A stretch of 64,000 nt of DNA, taken from Planomonospora parontospora (lineage in GTDB: Bacteria; Actinomycetota; Actinomycetes; Streptosporangiales; Streptosporangiaceae). Both the position numbers and the translations under genes were made by a program. Under the pieces are notes generated by a model. The model made no database searches, was not told the DNA's origin, and saw only the letters and a program-made list of their open reading frames with translations. The stretch spans positions 1-64,000 of the forward strand of contig BMQD01000025.1 of assembly GCA_014647935.1 (NCBI GenBank), given 5' to 3'. Positions 16,378 through 23,574 of the stretch are shown here, piece after piece. Position 1 is the stretch's first letter. Each line of letters opens with the position of its first letter.

Positions 16378-16740
16378 CTGCTCATGCATCCGTAGCATCG
16401 CCATGTCGTCGAGCCGCGGCCCTCCGATGCGGTCCGGGAGATCGGACCTCGGCACGTCCGGAGCGTTCTGCGGATCGGCCACCGCCGGCAGGCGGGCGCG
16501 TCCCGGCAGTGGGGAGAAGATCCCGGTCTTGTCTCCGGCCCCGATGACCCCTTCGGCGGCGAAGAGGTTCCGGCCACCTGAGCCGGACAGCGTTCGTTGC
16601 GGTTTCGGTGGAGGGGTCGAAGACGCCAGGCCGGACGGCAGTCCTTCCCCTGGAGTCCCGCCAGGTGGGTCCGCCCATCGCCGCCGGCCGACAAGGATGG
16701 AACCCTCAGGACGTCGCGCGCAGGTCAGCGGCACGTGCCC
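16378..16740 (-). pseudogene. Decayed SpoIIE/PP2C phosphatase C-terminal remnant
   Basis: This minus-strand stretch can be aligned by eye with the last 120 residues of the intact phosphatase encoded at 34.7-35.8 kb. Shared blocks include EGLPSGLASSTPPPKPQR (intact: EGLPLGLASLGPPLPKPQR), VADPQNAPD (VDDPQNALD) and IGGPRLDDMAMLR (IGGPLLDDAAMLL). The catalytic stretch GDQILFYTDGVIEA has become GRNLFAAEGVIGA, losing the metal-binding Asp of the YTDG motif. There is no start and no N-terminal domain. The frame is still open, but the changes argue against function. It is a relic of a duplicate or of an acquired relative. Confidence 0.75.
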
Positions 16741-16937
16741 CAACCATCGACTCCGCACAGACCTCAGCCGCGACTCGCAGAAGTCGCACCGCCTTCCCGT
16801 CAGTGGACCGGGCACGGTGAGCCGCCCGGCGTCGGCGCTCCGCAGGGTCGCGCCCCCGATCAGGAACCGGTCACCACGGTTCGCCGGTATTTACGTAGGG
16901 CAATATTGATCTCACTCAGAGTATTGATGTTGGAGGC

Positions 16938-18509
16938 ATGATGCGCCCACCCCGACCCGACCTGCCCCTGCTGGCCATCGCCGTGGGGTTGCTGTCGGTG
17001 GTGATGCTGTGGGGCGCGATCTTCACCGAGTCGCTCGCCACGGCCGGAGGTGTCGCACTCGGATGGGTGCTGGGTAACTTCGGCTGGCTGTTCGTGGTGG
17101 CCGCCGACTTCTTCCTGGTCCTGGCCGTCGTGCTCGCGCTCAGCCGGTTCGGCCGGATCCGCCTCGGCGGGGATGGCGACGTTCCGGAGTTCACCAATCT
17201 CGCCTGGACGGCGATGATGTTCAGCTCCGGGATGGGCATCGGGCTGATGTTCTACGGCGTCGCCGAACCCATGACACATCTGCTTGATCCACCGCCCGAT
17301 CTGGGTATCACAGCGGGTTCGCCTCAGGCCGCGCGTACCGCGATGGAGTACTCCCTGTTCCACTGGACGCTGCACCCCTGGGCGATCTACGCGGTGACCG
17401 GCATGGCCCTGGCCTACTCCACTTTCCGCAAGGGGCGGGGCAACCGGTTCAGCGAGGCGTTCACCCCGCTGTTCGGCGGCCGGCCCCGGCCGGTCGTGGG
17501 GCGGATGCTGGATCTGCTGGCCGTGCTGGCCACGGTCTTCGGCACCGCGACGAGCCTGGGCCTGGGTGCGCTCCAGGTGGAGTACGGCCTCAACGAGCTG
17601 TTCGGGCTCGGCGGGCGGCGGCTGGAGGTGGTCGTCATCATCGTCCTGACGGCCGGGTTCGTCGTCTCGGCGGCCACCGGGGTGCACCGCGGCGTGCGGA
17701 TCCTCAGCACTTTCAACGTCTATCTGGCCGCGACGCTGGCCGTGTTCATCTTCGTCTTCGGCCCGACCGTCGCGGTTCTCGACCTGATTCCCGCCTCGCT
17801 CGGCGGCTACCTGAACGACCTGCTTTCGATGGCCTCGCGGACGGGTGCGTTCGTCGACAAGGACTGGCTCGGCGCATGGACCATCTTCTACTGGGCGTGG
17901 TGGATGTCCTGGGCGCCGTTCGTGGGCGCCTTCATCGCCCGGATCTCCCGGGGGCGCACGATCCGCGAGTTCGTCGTCGGCGTGCTGCTCATCCCGTCGG
18001 GCGCCAGCCTGCTCTGGTTCTCGATCAGCGGCGGCAGCGCCGTATGGCTGCAGTTGTCGGGCGCGGCCGACTTCACCGGAAAGATCGCGGAAGGAGCGGA
18101 GGCGGCGATGTTCGCGCTCCTCGGTCACCTGCCGCTCGGCTCGCTCGCCACCGTGATCACAGCGGCCCTGGTGGCGCTCTACTTCGTCACCAGCGCGGAC
18201 TCGGCCTCCCTGGTGCTCGGCTCCCTCTCCAGCCGGGGCTCGCTCCATCCTCCCCGGCCCCTGGTGGTGATGTGGGGGGTGTTGGTCGGGTCGATCGCGC
18301 TGGTGCTGCTGTTGGCCGGCGGGCTGGAGGCGCTGCAGCAGGCCACGATCCTGGTCGCGCTGCCGTTCGTGGTCGTCATGCTCCTGCTCTGTGCGGCGCT
18401 GGTGAAGGAACTGCGTGAGGATCCAGGCGCGGGACCGCGGCCGCAGTTCCATCCCCACGGGTTGCCGGACGCCCTCCGCCGAGTCAGCGGAGAGGATGAT
18501 GGGGAGTAA
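16938..18509 (+). CDS. BCCT family betaine/carnitine/choline transporter
   Basis: A 523-residue transporter with twelve predicted membrane segments. The glycine-rich sodium/substrate region reads FSSGMGIGLMFYGVAEPM, and the Trp-rich blocks are FHWTLHPWAIYAVTG and YWAWWMSWAPFVGAFIARIS followed by RGRTI. These are the BCCT signatures. It would import a quaternary ammonium compatible solute with sodium or protons under osmotic stress. Two ATGs overlap the start (16938 and 16941) behind TTGGAGGC; the second has better spacing. An AT-rich patch with CAATATTG (16901-16908) precedes it and is the likely promoter or operator. Confidence 0.9.
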   Translation: MMRPPRPDLPLLAIAVGLLSVVMLWGAIFTESLATAGGVALGWVLGNFGWLFVVAADFFLVLAVVLALSRFGRIRLGGDGDVPEFTNLAWTAMMFSSGMGIGLMFYGVAEPMTHLLDPPPDLGITAGSPQAARTAMEYSLFHWTLHPWAIYAVTGMALAYSTFRKGRGNRFSEAFTPLFGGRPRPVVGRMLDLLAVLATVFGTATSLGLGALQVEYGLNELFGLGGRRLEVVVIIVLTAGFVVSAATGVHRGVRILSTFNVYLAATLAVFIFVFGPTVAVLDLIPASLGGYLNDLLSMASRTGAFVDKDWLGAWTIFYWAWWMSWAPFVGAFIARISRGRTIREFVVGVLLIPSGASLLWFSISGGSAVWLQLSGAADFTGKIAEGAEAAMFALLGHLPLGSLATVITAALVALYFVTSADSASLVLGSLSSRGSLHPPRPLVVMWGVLVGSIALVLLLAGGLEALQQATILVALPFVVVMLLLCAALVKELREDPGAGPRPQFHPHGLPDALRRVSGEDDGE

Positions 18510-18516
18510 GGAGGTC

Positions 18517-18690
18517 ATGGAGGGCACCGTCAGCGCTCCCCGGTCAACTCCCGAACCGGCGATCCAGCCTCGGCTCGGCGATGCAGGCGCCTGGGCCGGG
18601 CACACCGTCAATCTGGCCGAGGTGCGTGCACTGCTGCGTACCCGCATCACGCGCTGGCTCGCCACGGCTCCGACCCCGAGCTCGCGGTGA
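18517..18690 (+). CDS. Small protein downstream of BCCT gene
   Basis: A possible 57-residue protein beginning 7 bases after the BCCT stop, with AAGGAGGTC right before its ATG. That ribosome site is the main support. The sequence has a Pro-rich start and a basic helical part (VNLAEVRALLRTRITRWLA). I recognise no family. It could be the remaining front of a longer decayed gene. Confidence 0.35.
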   Translation: MEGTVSAPRSTPEPAIQPRLGDAGAWAGHTVNLAEVRALLRTRITRWLATAPTPSSR

Positions 18691-18975
18691 GCTACAAGGA
18701 ACTATCGGTACCCCACCGCAAGGGAGTGAGCCGCTCGATCGAGTCCAGGGTCGCGGCCTCGATGATCTCCCGTGCGACGGTTGAGAACTTCCGCTGCGAC
18801 CGCGTTCGGTCCTCTGGCGGACATCACCCTGAATGAGATCGCGACCTACCAGTGCTGTCTCGAACTCATCATGCAGGACACATGCTCGATGGAAGCCCAG
18901 CCTGCGGCACAGGGATGAGTCGCATGTGCTTTCCTGGACAGTAGGGCATGAACGCCGCAAGGGAGTGGCGGCTGG

Positions 18976-19527
18976 ATGAAAGCTCTGCTCGGAGAAGGTG
19001 CTGCCTTCGCCGCGCGGCAGGCGGCCGTACTGTTCGCTCTGGCCGCGGGGCTGGCGGCGGCCACTGCAGTGCCGCCGTCGACCCACTTCGCTCCGCTCGT
19101 CGTGATCGGCGCTGCGGCGCTGGCCTTGGCCGTGATCGCGTGGCTGCTGCCCTGGGACCGGTTCGATGCCCGTTGGCCGCTGGTGCTCACCGTGCCCGCG
19201 CTGTGTCTGCTGGCCGCCGCCATATGGGCCCACAGGGGCGTCGCCGGCAGTACCGCGCCGTTCTTCATGCTGCTGTTCGCCTGGGTGGGGCTGCATTTCT
19301 CCATGCGCGCGGTGCTGGTGTTGGCGCTGCCGGCCGCGGTGACCTACCTGGCGCCTGCGGATCGCCGGGCCGGAGCGGGCACCGTGATCAGACGCCGGCC
19401 ACCTCGATCCGGCTCACCGTCAGCCCGGTCGCGCGGGCAAGAGCCGGTCGTTCACCAGGCCCAGGACGGGTCGCCGACAGCCTGCTGGGAAACGGCCCAC
19501 AACCGCTCGCGGGCCGCGGCGTCGTAG
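18976..19527 (+). pseudogene. Truncated polytopic membrane protein
   Basis: The first 128 codons encode five clean hydrophobic segments, such as AAVLFALAAGLAAATAV, LVVIGAAALALAVIAWLLP and AVLVLALPAAVTYLAP. After about 19360 the frame turns into Arg/Ser-rich sequence and runs antisense into the oxidoreductase gene, stopping inside it. The front resembles the membrane part of actinobacterial sensor proteins that normally continue into a GGDEF, kinase or phosphatase domain. I read it as a gene cut at the 3' side by a rearrangement. The lost output domain is unknown. Confidence 0.5.
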
Positions 19528-20369
19528 GCGGAGGCGGGGGCGTCGACCGGCCGCAGATTCTCGTCCAGGTAGATGCCGCGCAGCGCGGACCGGCCCGCCG
19601 AGGCCGGGTCGGCGTGCTCCTGCCAGGTACTGGTGCGGACGGCCAGGGCCGCGTACGTCTCGCCCAGGCGCTCGGCGGGGATGGCGAGCCGGTTCTTGGG
19701 CGCGTACAGCGTGCGCAGGATCCACGGCAGTGCGGCGACGCGGTCGGCGTCCAGCCGTACGGCGGGCACCCGCACGCAGGCGACGTCCAGCGCGCCGCGG
19801 GCCCGCAGGGCCAGCGCGTAGGCGGTCATGATCTGAGCCAGCTTGGCATGGTAGTAGGCCCTGGTCGGGCTGTACCAGGAGGCGTCGTCCAGCTGGTCGA
19901 AGCGGATCGCGATCCGCGGCATGGTGAGCAGTCCCTTGCTGGCGACGTTGATCACCCGGGGGCGGGGGGCTGAGGCCAGCAGGGGGCTGAGGCGGGCGGT
20001 GAGCTGGAAGGGGCCCAGATGGTTGGTGGCCCAGAACAGCTCGTGGCCGGACGGGGTGAAGGCGGGGGTGCGCCTCGTCTGGTCGAAGACGGCGGCGTTG
20101 TTGATCAGGACGTCGAGGCGGCCGGTCTCGCCGGTGATCTCCTCGGCGGCCGCGTCGATGGAGCCGGGGTCGGCCAGGTCGGTCACGACGAGGGTGGCGG
20201 GGTGGGCGGCGCGGGCGTTGATCCTCTCCAGGGCGGTGCGGCCGCGGTGCGGGTCGCGGCACAGAGCCAGGATCCGGTGGCCGTCTGCAGCCAGCCGTTG
20301 GGCCGCCCGCAGGCCGATGCCGGAGTTGGCGCCGGTGACGGCGATGGTGAGGGGTTCGGGTTGGGGCAT
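19452..20369 (-). CDS. Short-chain dehydrogenase/reductase
   Basis: A 305-residue SDR enzyme. The cofactor loop TGANSGIG is at residues 12-19. NNAA of the core is at 90-93, the catalytic Ser144 is in NVASKG, and the YxxxK pair is Tyr172-Lys176 in YYHAK. An Arg and His in the CRDPHRGR loop suggest NADP preference. The length and the WATNHLGPFQLT segment fit the retinol-dehydrogenase/WW-oxidoreductase-like branch. It is divergent from a MarR/GbsR-type regulator, with a perfect palindrome between them, and is probably repressed by it. The substrate is unknown. Confidence 0.87.
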   Translation of the reverse strand: MPQPEPLTIAVTGANSGIGLRAAQRLAADGHRILALCRDPHRGRTALERINARAAHPATLVVTDLADPGSIDAAAEEITGETGRLDVLINNAAVFDQTRRTPAFTPSGHELFWATNHLGPFQLTARLSPLLASAPRPRVINVASKGLLTMPRIAIRFDQLDDASWYSPTRAYYHAKLAQIMTAYALALRARGALDVACVRVPAVRLDADRVAALPWILRTLYAPKNRLAIPAERLGETYAALAVRTSTWQEHADPASAGRSALRGIYLDENLRPVDAPASAYDAAARERLWAVSQQAVGDPSWAW

Positions 20370-20384
20370 ACGAGAATCCTAAGC

Positions 20385-20402
20385 GTTCGGAACATTCCGA
20401 AC
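20385..20402. promoter_or_regulatory. Operator between SDR and GbsR-type genes
   Basis: GTTCGGAACATTCCGAAC is a perfect palindrome with 8-bp arms and a CA centre, placed between divergent start codons about 50 bases apart. Outer CCTA/TAGG bases extend the symmetry. One dimer bound here could shut both promoters. Confidence 0.75.
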
Positions 20403-20418
20403 AAACTAGGATGTGTAC

Positions 20419-20886
20419 ATGGCGGATGTCGAGGAATTCGTGGAAAGCGCCGGACTGTACTTCGAACGGCTGGGCCTCAGCCGCACCGCCGGCCGGGTGA
20501 TGGGGTGCCTGCTCGCCGGGACCGGCGAGGCCGACGACGCCCCCGGGCTGTGCGAGCGGCTCGGAGTGGCCAAGAGCAGCATGAGCGTGGCCCTGCAGCA
20601 GTTGGAGCGTGGCGGACTCGTCGAGCGCTACCGCCCCCCGCGGGCCCGGCGGGACCACTACCGGCTCACCGACGACGTCTTCGGGCGCGCGTTCCGGGCG
20701 AAGATGACCGAGTTCGCCGCCTTCGCCGCGCTGGCCGAGCAAGGGCTGGAGGCGGTGGGCGGCCATCCTGCCGCCCGGGCGCGGCTCGAGCGCATGCGCG
20801 ACATGTACGCCTTCATGGCCCGGGAGTTCCCCAGACTCCTCGACCGGTGGGACGCAGAACAGGCCGGCGCCGCACCCTCGCAGTGA
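20419..20886 (+). CDS. MarR/GbsR family transcriptional regulator
   Basis: A 155-residue winged-helix regulator. The N-terminus (VEEFVESAGLYFERLGLSRTAGRVMGCLLAG) and the HTH that follows (LCERLGVAKSSMSVALQQLERGGLVERYR) match the GbsR-like branch of the MarR clan. An ATG at 20413 gives two more residues. The C-terminal helical part probably dimerises or senses a ligand. Divergence from the SDR gene across a perfect palindrome points to local control of that enzyme. Confidence 0.85.
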   Translation: MADVEEFVESAGLYFERLGLSRTAGRVMGCLLAGTGEADDAPGLCERLGVAKSSMSVALQQLERGGLVERYRPPRARRDHYRLTDDVFGRAFRAKMTEFAAFAALAEQGLEAVGGHPAARARLERMRDMYAFMAREFPRLLDRWDAEQAGAAPSQ

Positions 20887-21067
20887 GACGGCTCGGGCAC
20901 GGCCGGTACACACTGCCCGTGACCGCGGTCCTCCTTCCGAAGGGGCGCCGGTCCCTGCCGGCGGCTCCTAATCAGTTCTGGGAGTAAGCCATACGGCAGA
21001 CTCCTGGTGGTAGGCGCCAACAGGTGAGCACTCTGGGCTCCCGGACCTTGAGTCCTGGTGAAAGATC

Positions 21068-21860
21068 GTGCCCCTGCCGGTAGGCCGTCAGCGCGTCACC
21101 CTGGAGTTCGTCGAGCGGACGCTGCCGTCGCAGGCGCTCGACCTGGTCGTCGATCAGCTTCCCTTGGTCTATGCCGAGTGGCTGATCAGGAAGGGAACCG
21201 AGTGGCTGATCGAGCGGTGGCTGGGCTCCGCCTCGGTCGTGGAGCCGGTCGGCCGCTGGCTGCCGTACGACCGGACCACGGCCATGGGAGCCGAACTGGC
21301 CCGGCTGGCCCGCGGTGCTACGGCACCGCCGGTGTCGAGCCGTCCCCCGCCGATCCCGGGATCGAGGCGTTTCTGGCCGCCTACGGCCACCGCGCACCCG
21401 ATCGGGAGATCGACCTGGGCCTGCCGCGCCTCGCCGACGACCCGGCCTACGTGATCGAGCTGATCCAGGCCTACCTGCAGGCGGGTGAGCCCGGGCGCAC
21501 GTCGGCTCGTTTCGAAAGCGGCGCCGAGCAGGCCACCGCGGCGGCCGGGGAGCTGGTCGCCGCGGTGCGGCGGGCCTACGAGGGGCGGGCGCGGATGGTC
21601 GACTCGCCGGTGGGATCGGGGCTGCGGCCGGGAGAGATCCTGATCGCCGCCAGTACCGACCCGGGATGGACTCCGCTGTTCCTGATCGCCGGGGCGCTCG
21701 TCATGGAGGTGGGGGAGTGATCTCCCATGGGGCGGTGGTCGCCCGGGAGTACGGGATCCCGGCCGTGGCCGGTGTCGAGGAGGCCACGACACGCCTGCGC
21801 ACCGGGCAGCGGATCCGCGTGGACGGAGAGAACGGCCTGGTCGCGGTCCTGGACCGTTGA
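21068..21860 (+). pseudogene. Broken dikinase (rifampin-phosphotransferase-like), C-terminal half
   Basis: Three reading frames in turn encode pieces of one protein. Frame A (21068 to about 21315) has EFVERTLPSQALDLVVDQLP and LIERWLGSA. Frame B (to 21718) has AAYGHRAPDREIDLGLPRLADDP and PGEILIAASTDPGWTPLFL. Frame C (21.70-21.86 kb) has GVISHGAVVAREYGIPAVAGV and ends normally. The parts line up with the intact enzyme at 23.6-26.0 kb, but the N-terminal ATP-grasp domain and part of the middle are missing. The second frame change is at a GGGGGAG run. The phospho-carrier His of the SHG motif survives, but the gene cannot make a full enzyme. Confidence 0.78.
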
Positions 21861-21885
21861 CGGGAGGAGAGCGGCCACGCCGACT

Positions 21886-22155
21886 TCACCATGATCTTTC
21901 TGGAGGGGAGGGTGCCGTGACCTGGGCGAGGTCGCGGGAGGTCGTGACGAGCAGTTTGTTCGTCAGGTCGGCCAGCGCGCGGGCGACCGCGAGTTCGTCG
22001 CCGATCTCAGGGATCGGGTAGTCGGCTGGATTGCGGTGAGAGTGTCCGAGACCGGCCAGGTGATCGGTGTCCCGGGTGGTCAGAACCGCTCGGGCGGAGG
22101 TGTCGTCTCCGTCTTCGGTGATGTAGATCTGCACGGTCCACTGCTTGGCTTCCAT
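21886..22155 (-). CDS. DUF1876 domain protein
   Basis: An 89-residue protein: MEAKQWTVQIYITED, then ARAVLTTRDTDHLAGLGHSHRNP and PEIGDELAVARALADLTNKLL. This is the DUF1876 pattern, a small dsRBD-like fold found almost only in actinobacteria, often near Acg-type nitroreductases and universal stress proteins. The function is unknown. The ATG at 22155 has GGAGG nine bases upstream; the longer frame to 22176 does not. It lies just upstream on the same strand as nothing obvious, so it is probably single. Confidence 0.8.
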   Translation of the reverse strand: MEAKQWTVQIYITEDGDDTSARAVLTTRDTDHLAGLGHSHRNPADYPIPEIGDELAVARALADLTNKLLVTTSRDLAQVTAPSPPERSW

Positions 22156-22255
22156 GGTCGGCGACCTCCGTTTCACGGTTACGCGCGGCTCTTGACTCCG
22201 TCACAGGCAACGTGCCCGCTCGCGCTCCTTCCGGTCGATGGACGGCGACAGCGGG

Positions 22256-23280
22256 TCACCCCGCCCACGGGGCCCTCGGCCGCGGGGTGGGGTCCTCCTC
22301 CAGCGTCTCCGTCAGCGGGCGTCGGACCGCGGGTGCCTCATCCGGCGTGATACCCAACCGCATGATCATCTGTGGATGCTCCCCCGAGCACAGCTCCTGG
22401 CGTATCACCTCCCGCAGCAGCGGCATCTCCAGCGCCTGAGTGTGGAAGGCGGCGCTGATTCCGTAGGCGGAGGCATGCAGCAACGCCCGCTGCAGCGCCT
22501 GTCCCGCGATGACCCATTCCAGGCGGGTGTCGCCCGGCGTGGTCAGGACGGCGACGATCCCGGTGGACGTTCCCATCCCCTGGTCGGTGTCGCAGCCCCA
22601 CGCGTGGCCGTCGGCGTAGTCGCGCTGCGCGAAGTGCGGCTCGGCCGGAACGGTCTCCCGCGGATAGGCGCCGGCGGGCACCCCGTCGGCACGGGTGCTT
22701 CCCGGCGGCCGGGCCCAGCGCATCACCTCCAAGCTGAACCTCCGGTCCTGGGACTGGATCTCCTGAGCCGCGCAGGTCAGCGCCGCCAGTGTGCGTGCGG
22801 CCGCGGGCGAGTGCACCGCGGTCAGTGTCGCGGCTTCGGCACCGGCCTGGGCAATGACGCCTTCCAGTACCTGCTCCGATACCGGCAGATCGGCGAATCC
22901 CGCCCGGTGGGTGCGCCGTCGTTCGATCTCGGCATGCAGCATCGCGGTGTGCTCGTCGGCTTCGCTGTGCGGCCCCGGCCGCAGGATGGCCACCAGCGAC
23001 GGCCGGTCCGGGTCGGGCAGCACGGCACCAGCGGCTCGTAGCCCGCCGCGTGCAGCGCGATCCGCGCGTTGAACGATGCCGCTCCGCAGCTGATCAGAAC
23101 TTCTCTTCCGGCCTCGTCGCCGAGCCGTAGTTTCCTGTCGGTGTCGGCGCGCACGCTGAGCTCGTCGCCGGAGATGGCGAACGACCACGGCTGGGTGTTG
23201 TGCACCGACGGCGCCCAGGCCGCCGCGTTCGCGGCCGCGCGCAGCGCGTCGGCGACGTTTGGTGGAACGTGGGTTCTCAT
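22256..23280 (-). pseudogene. Acg-type nitroreductase family protein, frameshifted
   Basis: The first 85 codons (from ATG 23280, behind AAAGGGAACGTC) encode ADALRAAANAAAWAPSVHNT, QPWSFAISGDELSVRADTDR and ISCGAASFNARIALHAAGYE. The remainder, in the neighbouring frame from about 23020, continues LPDPDRPSLVAILRPG to AEPHFAQRDYADGHAW, TSTGIVAVLTTPGDTR and ISAAFHTQALEMPLLREVIR. Together they form one full-length FMN nitroreductase-like protein of about 330 residues, like mycobacterial Acg and Rv3131 of the DosR dormancy regulon. A single base change in frame near 23020 (TGCCGTGCTGCCCG) breaks it. A sequencing error cannot be excluded. Confidence 0.75.
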
Positions 23281-23574
23281 GACGTTCCCTTTCTCGTGGG
23301 CACTACCGCCACCGGGCATCGGGCGTGGGGCCCGGCCACCCTGTTCTCCGCGCTGGCGATCCGCGACCGCAGGCGCCGCTACGAGCTGCCCGAGGAGAAG
23401 GTCATCGTCGGCTGAGACGGAGCAGAAGAAAGATCACCGCTGCCAGGAACGCCACCTTGACCTGGTCGTCACTGCCGGGCATTTCGGGCGCTCCTGCGGT
23501 TCCCGGCGCTGATCGGCGGGCTGTGCGCGGCGTTGCGGCAGCGCTCGATCGGCTGGGCCCGAAAGGCCGAGCCG
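23281..23574. other. Intergenic stretch with gene scraps
   Basis: On the plus strand about 30 codons ending at 23415 read like a real C-terminus (WGPATLFSALAIRDRRRR, then YELPEEKVIVG), but no start or upstream coding sequence exists. A second scrap follows near 23500. I assign no family. The region looks like rearranged coding DNA. Confidence 0.35.
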
